A DNA stretch of 64,000 bases, from the NCBI RefSeq assembly GCF_014127485.1, contig NZ_CP059903.1, positions 930,001-994,000 on the forward strand. Direction: 5' to 3'. The stretch is from Nocardioides dongkuii (GTDB taxonomy: Bacteria; Actinomycetota; Actinomycetes; Propionibacteriales; Nocardioidaceae). The position numbers and the translations under genes are program-made. Positions 16,916 to 24,551 of the stretch are shown here, one piece after another; the stretch's first letter is position 1; each line of letters begins with the position of its first letter. The notes beneath the pieces were generated by a model. That model saw nothing but the letters and a program-made list of their open reading frames with translations, had not been told where the DNA came from and made no database searches.

Positions 16916-18085
16916 ATGAGCCCCACTCCCGGATTCCGCCGTGGCCGGCGGATCAGCGACCTGATGACCCGCGACTACGAGACCTTCGTCGACAGCGCGT
17001 TCGCGGCGGAGCGTGCCGGCGACGCCGAGACCGCGCTGGCCTACCACCGCGGCGTCCCGATGTTCCAGCGCAGCGCCCACGGCGTCGTGCTCACCCAGCT
17101 CGCCGGGCTCGCCGACGAGATGACGCCCTGGATGTGGGCGCGGTGGGCGGCGTACCAGTGCACCCGGGCGGAGGACCGCGGCACCGGGTCGGGCGAGATC
17201 ACGCGCGCCGCGCTCGACTACGTGGTGCTCATGTTCCACCGCGACCTGCTCCAGCAGGCGTACGACGAGGGCGACGACCCGGTGCGGCTGACCGGCAGGA
17301 TCATGGGGATGAGCTGGCCCTACCACCAGCTGTGCACCTACGAGCTGGGTGGCCTCGAGGAGTTCCTGGACACCCTGGCGAGGGGGCGGCTCGCCGAGGA
17401 GTGCGGCCTGGCCTGGGACTGGGTCGACGCCACGATGGGCGGCTACCGGCTCGAGCGGACCGATGGCGGCCTGGTGGCACACGACCCCGTCACCGGCGCA
17501 CGCACTGAACTGCTCGACCTTGGTGCGGCGCTGTACGCCGGCCCGAGCGGCTGGGTGATCGGGCGGCTCGTGCCCAGCGGGGGGAGCCCGGCGCTGATGT
17601 TCGACAGCCGCCCGCTGCCGGTCGACGAGCAGACCGCGACCGCGTGCGCCGCTGACCCCTCTCGGGGCGCCTGGATCACGGCGCTCGAGCGCGCGCTGTC
17701 CGAGGGGCGGGTGGACCCGTCGGTCCTGATGTCGGAGGACCGCGAGCTGGTCACCGACGTGCCCAGCCTGGAGCTGGTCCATCGCGGCACCGCCCCGTCC
17801 GCCCTGGCCGCGACGCTGGACCAGCTCGCCCGCGGTCGCGACGAGATCGGCCGGGCGGCGTACCGCATCCTGCGCGACGCGGTCGACGGCTCGCTCGGCG
17901 GCGACGACCAGGCGCCGTACGTCGCGGCCGCCGTGGTCAACCCGCACGCGTACGCCGAGGCGCAGCGCCGCCTCGTCGGCCCGGGACGCCGCGCCGCTTG
18001 GATCCGATGGGCCGAGCTCGCGCCCGACCCGGCCGCCGGACGGCTCGCCTCGCTCGCCGAGCGCAGCCACGCTGTCTCCGCGTGA
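16916..18085 (+). CDS. Conserved protein of unknown function
   Basis: A 389-residue, probably cytosolic protein with no signal peptide, membrane segment or recognised motif. The N-terminal part (DYETFVDSAFAAERAGDAETALAYHRG style) is helix-rich and resembles a TPR-like helical pair. The C-terminal half alternates acidic and hydrophobic segments. It is divergent from the HhH-GPD gene across 79 bp that contains the TGTCCACAGG element. It is followed 28 nt later by the VapBC module. No function can be assigned. Confidence 0.72.
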   Translation: MSPTPGFRRGRRISDLMTRDYETFVDSAFAAERAGDAETALAYHRGVPMFQRSAHGVVLTQLAGLADEMTPWMWARWAAYQCTRAEDRGTGSGEITRAALDYVVLMFHRDLLQQAYDEGDDPVRLTGRIMGMSWPYHQLCTYELGGLEEFLDTLARGRLAEECGLAWDWVDATMGGYRLERTDGGLVAHDPVTGARTELLDLGAALYAGPSGWVIGRLVPSGGSPALMFDSRPLPVDEQTATACAADPSRGAWITALERALSEGRVDPSVLMSEDRELVTDVPSLELVHRGTAPSALAATLDQLARGRDEIGRAAYRILRDAVDGSLGGDDQAPYVAAAVVNPHAYAEAQRRLVGPGRRAAWIRWAELAPDPAAGRLASLAERSHAVSA

Positions 18086-18113
18086 GGACCGGTGAGGTGT
18101 GTACCTTGTGTGT

Positions 18114-18332
18114 ATGGCACGCCTGAACGTCTACGTCCCCGACGAGCTGGCGGCAGCAGCCCGCGACGCAGGCCTGAACGTCTCGGCGCTGACCCAGCAG
18201 GCACTCTCGGATGCGCTCTCGCGGGCGGCCACGGACTCGTGGCTCGCGCGGATCGATCGCCCGGTATCGGCCGCCACCCACGCTGCCGTGGCGGCAGCAC
18301 TGGACGCAGCCCGGGACGAGCTCGGTGCCTGA
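18114..18332 (+). CDS. VapB-type antitoxin
   Basis: A 72-residue protein beginning MARLNVYVPDELAAAARDAG, the N-terminal strand-helix pattern of a ribbon-helix-helix/VapB antitoxin, with LNVSALTQQALSDAL forming the second helix pair. The C-terminal half would wrap the toxin. ATG 18114 is favoured because a -10-like TACCTT (18102-18107) ends 6 nt upstream, pointing to a leaderless message. The start region contains two GTGTGTA direct repeats that may be the autoregulatory operator. It overlaps the PIN-domain gene by 8 nt, the usual antitoxin-toxin arrangement. Confidence 0.85.
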   Translation: MARLNVYVPDELAAAARDAGLNVSALTQQALSDALSRAATDSWLARIDRPVSAATHAAVAAALDAARDELGA

Positions 18333-18726
18333 GGGGACGACGTCCGGTGCGGTCGTCGACGCCTCGGCCCTCGTGGATCTCCTGGCGGGGACGGAGCTGG
18401 CCGGAGCGGTACGAGCGCGCCTCGCCGGCCTGGTGCTCCACGCGCCGGCCCACCTGGACGTGGAGTGCCTGTCGGCGCTGGGACGCCTGCATCGCGCAGA
18501 ACTCCTGACGAGTGCCCAGGTCTCGACGGCGCTGTCCGACCTGGCCGAGGCGCCCCTCCTGCGGCATCCCCTCCCGCCGCTGCTGGCCGGCGCGTGGTCT
18601 CGCAGGGAGAACCTCCGGTTGGCGGACTCCCTGTACGTCGAGCTCGCCGAGCATCTCGGCCTCCCGGTGGTCACCACCGACGCTCGGCTGGCGCGTGGCG
18701 CTGCCCGGGTCGCGCTGATCGGCTGA
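18325..18726 (+). CDS. VapC-type PIN-domain ribonuclease toxin
   Basis: A 133-residue PIN-domain protein. The four acidic metal-binding residues expected for VapC are present: D12 in VVDASALVDLL, E47 in HLDVECLSAL, D101 in RLADSLYVEL and D119 in VVTTDARLAR, so the nuclease should be active. VapC toxins cleave tRNA or rRNA and stop translation unless bound by VapB. GTG 18325 overlaps the antitoxin gene by 8 nt and fits the family's N-terminus. The module is intact and flanked by ordinary chromosomal genes, with no mobile-element traces. Confidence 0.9.
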   Translation: MPEGTTSGAVVDASALVDLLAGTELAGAVRARLAGLVLHAPAHLDVECLSALGRLHRAELLTSAQVSTALSDLAEAPLLRHPLPPLLAGAWSRRENLRLADSLYVELAEHLGLPVVTTDARLARGAARVALIG

Positions 18727-18736
18727 GTCGACGGGT

Positions 18737-18746
18737 TGTCCACAGG
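18737..18746 (+). promoter_or_regulatory. TGTCCACAGG motif, copy 2
   Basis: The motif ends 50 nt before ATG 18797 and includes a perfect TTGTCCACA (18736-18744). A -10-like CACCGT lies between it and the start codon. Confidence 0.4.
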
Positions 18747-18796
18747 CGGGCTTCGGACCGGTGTCGGTTGTCGGCGAGCGGTGCCACCGTGGGTCC

Positions 18797-20110
18797 ATGG
18801 ACGAGACGCGACACCCGTGGTGGATGGTCACCGCCGTCTTCGACCCGGACGGCGGTGGCTCCGACTTCGCCTACACCGAGGGCCTGGCGCGCGAGGGTAG
18901 GCCCGAGCTGCACATCTGGGGGAGGCCGTCGCTCGGCGATGACCCGGGCGAGGACTGGTGCTTCAGCCAGCGGGACGCGTGCCGGATCCTGAACCAGGCG
19001 GCCTGGCGGCTCCTCGACGGCGAGCTCGCCGCGGGCGACAGCTGGGAGGCGTCGTACGACGAAGGCTTCGTGACGGCGCGCTTCACCGTCGGCGAGCCGG
19101 TCGCCGCCGATGCCGTCGACGCGTGGGGTGCCGACGATGCGCCGGTGCTGCCGATCGCATGGGAGCTCGTCCGGCCACCCCTGGGGCCGCCACGACCGCT
19201 GTCGCGCGAGGCGCAGAAGCAAGCGGTCGAGGAGTACGACGACATCGTCGCCGGGCTCGTTCCGGCGATCGTGGTACCGCCGGGCTGGGAGCTCCCTCGT
19301 GCCCCGTCCTGGGATCCCGGACAGGTCTACGGACCCCGCACCCCGCTCGTGCTGGCGCGGGCCGCGCAGATCTGGCAGGCGGGTTCCGAGGCCCTCGAGA
19401 GCATCCTGGACAGGGCGCTCGTGGTGGCCGGGCACGTCGGGGTCGGGTACGCCGCGGCGGTCGCTCGGGCAGCAGGTCGTGAGCCGGGTCGGGTGCCGGC
19501 ACTGGATCGGTTGGAGCGGGCGGTCGAGTCCGTCCTCGGGCCGGCGGACGCCTCACCCGAGCACGCCCTCCTGGTGGGCGCCGTGACGACCGCGCTGGTG
19601 GTCGAGGCCACGGCGGACCTCCTGCCGGACCGGGTGGTGACGCTCGGCCAGGGCGTCGTGCGGACGGCGCTCACCTGGCGCCCCCTCGCCCCGGACGGGC
19701 GGTGGGCCTGCTCCGACGCGGTGGCGCAGGCCGTGGTGACCCTCCTGAGCAGCACCTCGGGCGATGACCTCCTCGACGCGGCCCGCACGTGGTCGACCCA
19801 CGACGAGGGGGAGTCGCGATGGCCGGTGCTGGCGACGCTGTGGACGAGCGCTGCCTTCGGCCCGGAGGTCGCCGTGCAGGACGCGACGAGTCCGTCGAGG
19901 CGAGGCAGGGTGCCGTCGCCGGAGGTCCGTGTGCGGGCGCTGCAGGCTTCCGCCCTGATCCAGGACTGGGTCAACGACCTGGCCACCCTGCTGTGCCATC
20001 GTCCCGTCTTCCACCCCCGGGTGGTCGACACGTTCCTGGAGTGCAGCCGCCGGGTGCCGGGGCTGGCTGCGCTGCTCGACCAGCCGCTCACCCACGGGGG
20101 AGGGACGTGA
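18797..20110 (+). CDS. Conserved protein of unknown function
   Basis: A 437-residue protein with no signal peptide. The N-terminal 130 residues (HPWWMVTAVFDPDGGGSDFA, then YTEGLAREGRPELHIWG and DACRILNQAAWRLLDGEL) weakly recall DUF4262-type domains, which share a YT.GL...PEL pattern, but I would not assign it. The rest is helix-rich. ATG 18797 is chosen over an upstream in-frame start at 18761 because a -10-like CACCGT (18785-18790) ends 6 nt before it. It is followed 69 nt later by the SOS-boxed HNH gene. Confidence 0.7.
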   Translation: MDETRHPWWMVTAVFDPDGGGSDFAYTEGLAREGRPELHIWGRPSLGDDPGEDWCFSQRDACRILNQAAWRLLDGELAAGDSWEASYDEGFVTARFTVGEPVAADAVDAWGADDAPVLPIAWELVRPPLGPPRPLSREAQKQAVEEYDDIVAGLVPAIVVPPGWELPRAPSWDPGQVYGPRTPLVLARAAQIWQAGSEALESILDRALVVAGHVGVGYAAAVARAAGREPGRVPALDRLERAVESVLGPADASPEHALLVGAVTTALVVEATADLLPDRVVTLGQGVVRTALTWRPLAPDGRWACSDAVAQAVVTLLSSTSGDDLLDAARTWSTHDEGESRWPVLATLWTSAAFGPEVAVQDATSPSRRGRVPSPEVRVRALQASALIQDWVNDLATLLCHRPVFHPRVVDTFLECSRRVPGLAALLDQPLTHGGGT

Positions 20111-20118
20111 GGTCGGAC

Positions 20119-20128
20119 TGTCCACAGG
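20119..20128 (+). promoter_or_regulatory. TGTCCACAGG motif, copy 3
   Basis: The motif ends 51 nt before ATG 20180 and only 2 nt before the LexA box. The base before it is C, so the DnaA-box-like core is CTGTCCACA, one mismatch from copies 1 and 2. Confidence 0.4.
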
Positions 20129-20130
20129 AC

Positions 20131-20146
20131 TCGAACTGGTGTTCGA
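20131..20146. promoter_or_regulatory. LexA (SOS) box
   Basis: TCGAACTGGTGTTCGA matches the mycobacterial/actinobacterial SOS box TCGAAC-N4-GTTCGA at all twelve defined positions, and one flanking C/G pair extends the dyad. It overlaps the expected -35 region of the HNH gene, whose -10-like TAGCAT is at 20167-20172. Confidence 0.85.
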
Positions 20147-20179
20147 GAATTGTCGGAGGTGGCGCCTAGCATTTCGGGT

Positions 20180-21442
20180 ATGGCAGAAGGTTCGGTCCTC
20201 GAGCACCCTGTGCGGCGTTGCACCCGGGCGATCGGCGCCGCGCTGGACGAGGTCTCCGACGTCGATCCGGCGTTCCTGCCGGCAGCCGACCGGGCCGAGC
20301 TGATGGTGGAACTGACGCGGGAGGCGAGTCGGCTTCGGGGCTTGGCGTTGCGGTTGGTGGGGGTCTCCGACGACGTCGCGGCCGAGGATGGCGCCCGGTC
20401 GGCGGCCAGCTGGTTGGCGCACCGGACGAGGAGCAGCCAGCAGAGCGCACGCGCGGACGGCCGGTTGGCGGAGGCGTTGGAGCAGCGTTGGCGAGTCGTC
20501 CAGGCCGGGGTGCTCTCGGGGTCGGTGCACCTGGAGCAGGCCGAGGCGATCGTCCGGTCCCTCGACGGCCTCCCCGCGGACGTGCCGCCCGACGTACGGG
20601 CACGAGCGGAGGCGCTCCTGGTCGAGCAGGCCGCGGACTTCGGTCCGCGTGAGCTGCGGGTGCTGGGTTGCAGGGTGCTGGAGATCGTGGATCCGGAGGC
20701 GTTCGAGGGCGAGGAGCGCCGTCGGCTGGAGGACGAGGACCGCCGTGCGAAGGAGACCACGTCGTTGTCGTTCCGGAAGCGCGGTGACGGCACGACCGAG
20801 CTCCGTGCCCGGGTCTCGGACTCGGTGGCGGCGCGGCTGCGCACCTACCTGGAGGCGATCGACGCCCCCCGACGCCGGCACCTGGACCCGCTCCAGCCGG
20901 TGACCGACGAGGCGACTGGGGAACGGCTGCCTTATCGGCGACGGCTCGCGATGGCGTTCGCCACCCTGCTGGAGGCAGTCCCGGCGAGCTCCCTGCCGCG
21001 GCACGGCGGGTCGGCGACCACGATGGTGTTCACCCTCGATCACGACAAGCTCACGGCCGGTCTCGCGACGGCCGGGCTGCTGGACGGCGACCGGGTCTCC
21101 GCCTCGGAGGCGTTGCGGCTGGCGTGCAACGCCTCCATCGTGCCGATGGTGCTGGGTGGGCAGGGGCAGCCCTTGCACCTGGGCCGCTCGCGACGGTTGT
21201 TCAGCGAGGCCCAGCGACTGGCGATGGCTGTGCGGGACGGCGGCTGCCGCGGCGATGGCTGCTCGGTCCCGGCTGCCTGGTGCGAGGCCCACCACCTGGG
21301 GCGTCCCTGGTGCCAGGGCGGGAGGACGGACCTCGAGGACGGGGTCCTGCTCTGCTCGTTCCACCACCACTGCGCCCACGACCCGGACTACGACCTACGC
21401 ACCCTGGCCTCCGGCGACATCCGGTTCCACCGACGACGGTAG
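20180..21442 (+). CDS. 13E12/DUF222-family HNH endonuclease-like protein
   Basis: A 420-residue protein of the actinobacterial 13E12 repeat family. The DUF222 region fills the N-terminal two thirds (AELMVELTREASRLRGLAL, RVSDSVAARLRTYLEAID). The C-terminus carries a zinc-type HNH motif: CRGDGCSVPAAWCEAHHLG, then DLEDGVLLCSFHHHCAHD. DNA nicking or cleavage is expected from the fold but is unproven for the family. ATG 20180 fits a -10-like TAGCAT 7 nt upstream. A consensus LexA box precedes it. SOS control of 13E12-type genes is known in Mycobacterium tuberculosis, so DNA-damage induction is likely. Confidence 0.9.
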   Translation: MAEGSVLEHPVRRCTRAIGAALDEVSDVDPAFLPAADRAELMVELTREASRLRGLALRLVGVSDDVAAEDGARSAASWLAHRTRSSQQSARADGRLAEALEQRWRVVQAGVLSGSVHLEQAEAIVRSLDGLPADVPPDVRARAEALLVEQAADFGPRELRVLGCRVLEIVDPEAFEGEERRRLEDEDRRAKETTSLSFRKRGDGTTELRARVSDSVAARLRTYLEAIDAPRRRHLDPLQPVTDEATGERLPYRRRLAMAFATLLEAVPASSLPRHGGSATTMVFTLDHDKLTAGLATAGLLDGDRVSASEALRLACNASIVPMVLGGQGQPLHLGRSRRLFSEAQRLAMAVRDGGCRGDGCSVPAAWCEAHHLGRPWCQGGRTDLEDGVLLCSFHHHCAHDPDYDLRTLASGDIRFHRRR

Positions 21443-21555
21443 GCCGACACGGAAGAGCTGAGTCAGGGACGACCTGTCGCCGTCGGGTAGCCCAGCCATG
21501 CCCAGCGGCCCCGAGAACGGGGGAAGCCGTCCCGCCTCCAGGACGTTGCCCCGGG

Positions 21556-22524
21556 GTGAGGCTCTCCCTGCTCGACCGCTCCCGCACCCGCGCCGGCCAC
21601 CCCGACGCGGCCGCGCTGACGCACACGATCGAGCGGGCGGTGGATGCCGAGCGGCTGGGCTACTCCCGGTTCTGGGTGGCCGAGCACCACGGCGTGCCCG
21701 GCGTGGCGTCCGGGGCCCCGGCGGTGCTCCTGGCGGCGATCGGCGCGCGGACCACCTCCATCCGGATCGGGTCGGGCGGGGTGATGCTCCCCAACCACCA
21801 GCCCTTGGTCGTGGCCGAGCAGTTCCTGATGCTGGCCGGTCTGCATCCGGGTCGCGTGGACCTCGGCGTCGGGCGCTCGGTCGGCTTCACCGAGCCCGTA
21901 CGTCGAGCGTTGCGCCGCTCGGCCGAGGAGCCGGACACCTTCGGCGACGACCTCGTCGAGCTGCGGGGCTACCTGGACCGCACTGCGCCGGTGACCGCCC
22001 GGCCGGCGCTCGACGAGGTGGTCCCGGTCTTCGTGCTGGCCACGGGTCGGGGTCTCCGGGTCGCCGCCGAGCTCGGGTGTCCGGTGGTCCTCGGTGGCCC
22101 CGTGCTCGACCAGCCGGAGCTGCCCGACCTGCTGGCGGCGTACCGCCGCGACTTCCGGCCGCACCGCGACAGCCGTCCGCACGTCACCGTCTCGCTCGAC
22201 GTGCTGGTCGCCGACACCGACGCGGAGGCGCGCGAGCTGGCGCTGCCCGAGGTGTGGGCCATGGTCCGCTCCCGCCGGACCGGTGTCTTCGGAGCCCTGG
22301 AGCCGGTCGCCGCCATCCACGACCAGCCCCGGGACGCCCGCACCGCGGACCGGGTCCGGCAGGGTCTCGACGGGGTGGCCGCCGGGAGCGCGAGCACGGT
22401 ACGACGCCGGCTGGAAGAGCTCGCCGACCTGACCGGAGCCGAGGAGCTGCTGGCCACCGGGTCGACGTACGACAGGTCGGCGCTGGCGGCCTCCGACGCG
22501 GCGCTGGCGGCGCTGCTCGCCTGA
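21556..22524 (+). CDS. LLM-class flavin-dependent oxidoreductase (luciferase-like)
   Basis: A 322-residue TIM-barrel flavin enzyme of the bacterial luciferase superfamily. It begins MRLSLLDRSRTRAG, as many family members do. It shows ERLGYSRFWVAEHHGVPGVA, IGSGGVMLPNHQPLVVAEQF and LHPGRVDLGVGRSVGFTEPV, the conserved FMN/F420-binding strands. The only convenient in-frame start is GTG 21556. The genes on both sides are on the same strand but 113-119 nt away, so it is probably transcribed alone. The substrate is not predictable. FMN or F420 could be the cofactor. Confidence 0.88.
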   Translation: MRLSLLDRSRTRAGHPDAAALTHTIERAVDAERLGYSRFWVAEHHGVPGVASGAPAVLLAAIGARTTSIRIGSGGVMLPNHQPLVVAEQFLMLAGLHPGRVDLGVGRSVGFTEPVRRALRRSAEEPDTFGDDLVELRGYLDRTAPVTARPALDEVVPVFVLATGRGLRVAAELGCPVVLGGPVLDQPELPDLLAAYRRDFRPHRDSRPHVTVSLDVLVADTDAEARELALPEVWAMVRSRRTGVFGALEPVAAIHDQPRDARTADRVRQGLDGVAAGSASTVRRRLEELADLTGAEELLATGSTYDRSALAASDAALAALLA

Positions 22525-22534
22525 CGGACCAGGG

Positions 22535-22550
22535 GTGTCCGACCGGACAC
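22535..22550. promoter_or_regulatory. Short inverted repeat (terminator or operator)
   Basis: GTGTCCG-AC-CGGACAC has perfect 7-bp arms and lies 10 nt after the LLM oxidoreductase stop and 93 nt before the NERD gene. Its arms are the IclR-type GGACA arms in reversed order. It may only be a compact terminator. Confidence 0.35.
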
Positions 22551-22643
22551 AAGCGCCGACTCGCGTAGGACGACTCCTCAGGACCGGTGCCGTCCGACCG
22601 ATGCTCCGCGTGTCACGGATGACGCAGGACGGAGCAGGAGCCC

Positions 22644-23219
22644 ATGTCTGGATTGTCGATCGACGAGGTCGGGCGACGGCAGCGCGCCCTCGCCCAGCGC
22701 CTGGAGGCCTTCGGGCACTGGGACCGGGACACCGCGGGCACCCGGATCACGGCGCGAGCGCTCGCCGACCTGCCGCGCGGCTGGACGGTCCAGCACGACG
22801 TCCGGCTCGATGCCGGGGTGGCCGACCACGTCGTGGTGGGGCCCGGTGGCGTCTTCGTCGTCACGACCCGGAGCTGGTCCGGGCGGGTGAACGTCGTGGA
22901 CGGCGTGCTGCGCCAGGCGGGCAACGTGCGCGGCGTGCACGTCCCGATCGACACGGCGGCCGCGGTGGCGGACCTGCTCGACGGCAAGGCGGCCCAGCAG
23001 GTGCACGCGGTGCTCTGCGTCGCCCGGGACGGAGAGGTCGCCGGGGCCGCGCAGGGGGTGCTCGTCTGCTCCGCCGGCACCATCCGGCGGCTGCTGCTGA
23101 CCCGTCCCACGGTGCTGTCCCGCCGGCAGGTGCGGGCCGTGCTCCGCGACCTCGCAGCCCCGGACCGCGGGTCCGCCGCGTCGGTCGTGCTCCAGGCGTC
23201 GAGCGGCCCGGCGGCCTAG
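22644..23219 (+). CDS. NERD (nuclease-related) domain protein
   Basis: A 191-residue protein. The central region ALADLPRGWTVQHDVRLD, then ADHVVVGPGGVFVVTTRSWS and the G-x-V-x-V strand match the NERD domain. In that domain DHVVVGPGGVFV.TK is the conserved core, with an acidic residue and a lysine expected for nuclease chemistry. Here the lysine position after VVTT is arginine. A GGAG ribosome-binding site lies before ATG 22644. Most NERD proteins are uncharacterised and may act on DNA. There is no helicase or kinase partner domain in this short form. Confidence 0.8.
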   Translation: MSGLSIDEVGRRQRALAQRLEAFGHWDRDTAGTRITARALADLPRGWTVQHDVRLDAGVADHVVVGPGGVFVVTTRSWSGRVNVVDGVLRQAGNVRGVHVPIDTAAAVADLLDGKAAQQVHAVLCVARDGEVAGAAQGVLVCSAGTIRRLLLTRPTVLSRRQVRAVLRDLAAPDRGSAASVVLQASSGPAA

Positions 23220-23365
23220 CGCACGACGTACGTCGTGACGACCACCACTTGGCAAAAGGTTTGGCGTCCGAGCGGGGGTGTGTGACCGTGTACGGGCGTC
23301 GTCGGGCATCCGGCCCGGTCGGCGCCCGCACGATACCGACCTGGAACGCGCCGAGGCCCGTCACG

Positions 23366-23518
23366 TCGCCAGGTGGCCACCGACACGAGGAAGCAGAGAC
23401 GGGCACGGGAGTCCCACGTAGCACGCCCCTCACCGTCAGGTGCGGGGCTCGGGGTGAAGTCGAGCAGCGCTCGGCCGGGCACGGCGTCCGAATCCGACAG
23501 GACCACTTCCGCAGGCGA
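23366..23518 (+). ncRNA. ydaO-yuaA-type c-di-AMP riboswitch
   Basis: The 315-nt gap 23220-23534 holds this element. In order it shows the hallmarks of the ydaO class: GGAAGCAGAGACGGG with a following GGGAGTCCC (near 23389-23425), the near-invariant GGGGTGAA (near 23452-23459), and CCGAATCCGACAGG...CGCAGGCG (near 23488-23517). TCGCC at 23366-23370 can pair with GGCGA at 23514-23518 as the closing P1 helix. In actinobacteria this class controls cell-wall hydrolases such as NlpC/P60 and Rpf proteins, usually turning them off when c-di-AMP is high. It ends 16 nt before GTG 23535. Confidence 0.8.
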
Positions 23519-23534
23519 TCGCCGAGGAACCATC

Positions 23535-24077
23535 GTGACCATCGCCAGCACCGGCGCGCCGTGGCGCGCCCGCCTTCTCCGCGGAACCCTGACCTCCGTC
23601 CTCGCCCTCGGTCTCGCCGTCGGCGTGAGCCCGCTCTCGCCGGCCGCCGAGGCCGCCGAGCGCGTGAAGCACCACGAGGGCCGCAAGGTCGAGCAGATGA
23701 CCCTCAAGCGTCTCCCGTCCCCGTCCCGGGGAGCGAAGGTCATGGCGGCCGTCCGTCGCCAGGCCGGGGACCCCTACGTGTGGGGCGGCTCCGGGCCGAA
23801 CCGGTTCGACTGCTCCGGCCTCACCCAGTACGTCTACCGGACCGCCGCCGGCGAGCAGCTGCCGCACTCCAGCAGCGGGCAGGTGGGCCGCACCAAGCGG
23901 ATCTCCCGTGCCGCCGCGCGCCCCGGCGACCTGGTGTTCTTCCACAACGGCGGCGGCGTCTACCACGTCGCGATCTTCGCCGGCGGCAACCAGATCTGGC
24001 ACGCGCCCGGCTCCGGCAAGCGGGTCACCCGCGCCGCGATCTGGACCTCCTCGCACTTCTTCGGCCGGGTCCGCTGA
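23535..24077 (+). CDS. Secreted NlpC/P60 peptidoglycan endopeptidase
   Basis: A 180-residue exported cell-wall hydrolase. A signal peptide (LLRGTLTSVLALGLAVGVSP to about residue 42) precedes a short linker and one NlpC/P60 domain. The catalytic cysteine is C93 in RFDCSGLTQYVY, and the histidines are H144 in GVYHVAIFAG and H156 in IWHAPGS. It should cut peptide stems of peptidoglycan. GTG 23535 is chosen because the longer in-frame start at 23373 lies inside the c-di-AMP riboswitch and would add 54 residues before the signal peptide. Riboswitch control ties its expression to osmotic or wall stress through c-di-AMP. Confidence 0.9.
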   Translation: MTIASTGAPWRARLLRGTLTSVLALGLAVGVSPLSPAAEAAERVKHHEGRKVEQMTLKRLPSPSRGAKVMAAVRRQAGDPYVWGGSGPNRFDCSGLTQYVYRTAAGEQLPHSSSGQVGRTKRISRAAARPGDLVFFHNGGGVYHVAIFAGGNQIWHAPGSGKRVTRAAIWTSSHFFGRVR

Positions 24078-24090
24078 CGCAGCGGGAGTC

Positions 24091-24480
24091 CTAGTCCAGA
24101 CCGCTGGGATCCGCGGGCACGTCGACGGCGTGCTCGCGGAGCAGCTCGATCGGCACCAGCTCGAGCGCGCGGTAGTTCGTCGCCGCCAGCAGCACCGGCG
24201 CGGCGGCCCCGGCGCGGTAGGACTGCAGCCAGCGCCCGGCGACCACGCACCACGGGTCGCCCGGGTGCAGGCCGGGGAAGGCGTACTCGGGTCGTGGCGT
24301 CGTCAGGTCGTTGCCCACCGACCGCTGGTGGTCGAGGAACTCCTGGGTGACGATCGAGCAGATCGCGTGCAGCCCGACGTCGTCGGGCCCGCACGCACAG
24401 CTCCCGTCGCGGTAGAACCCGGTCAGCGGGTCGGTGCCGCAGGGCTCCAGGGCCCCGCCCAGGACGTTGCGCTCGGTCAC
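24091..24480 (-). CDS. DUF2237-family protein
   Basis: A 129-residue protein with the DUF2237 signature: NVLGGALEPCGTDPLTGFYRD, then GSCACGPDDVGLHAICSIVT and GDPWCVVAGRWLQS. The conserved cysteines and histidine suggest a metal or redox site, but no activity is established for the family. It is convergent with the NlpC/P60 gene (13-nt gap) and divergent from the secreted protein gene at 24552. There is no signal peptide, so it is cytosolic. Confidence 0.88.
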   Translation of the reverse strand: MTERNVLGGALEPCGTDPLTGFYRDGSCACGPDDVGLHAICSIVTQEFLDHQRSVGNDLTTPRPEYAFPGLHPGDPWCVVAGRWLQSYRAGAAAPVLLAATNYRALELVPIELLREHAVDVPADPSGLD

Positions 24481-24551
24481 GGTCCGAGGATAGGGGCCGT
24501 TCCGGGTGCAAGATGGGTCTCCCGGAACCGTCTCGGAAGGACCCAGGACCG

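Noticed and set aside
16856..20128. Chromosome replication origin suggested by DnaA-box-like TTGTCCACA sites
   Set aside because: The sites are isolated, one per intergenic region, kilobases apart, with no clustered boxes, no AT-rich unwinding region and no dnaA or dnaN gene nearby.
23373..23534. N-terminal extension of the NlpC/P60 protein
   Set aside because: It overlaps the riboswitch aptamer, lacks a ribosome-binding site and would bury the signal peptide.
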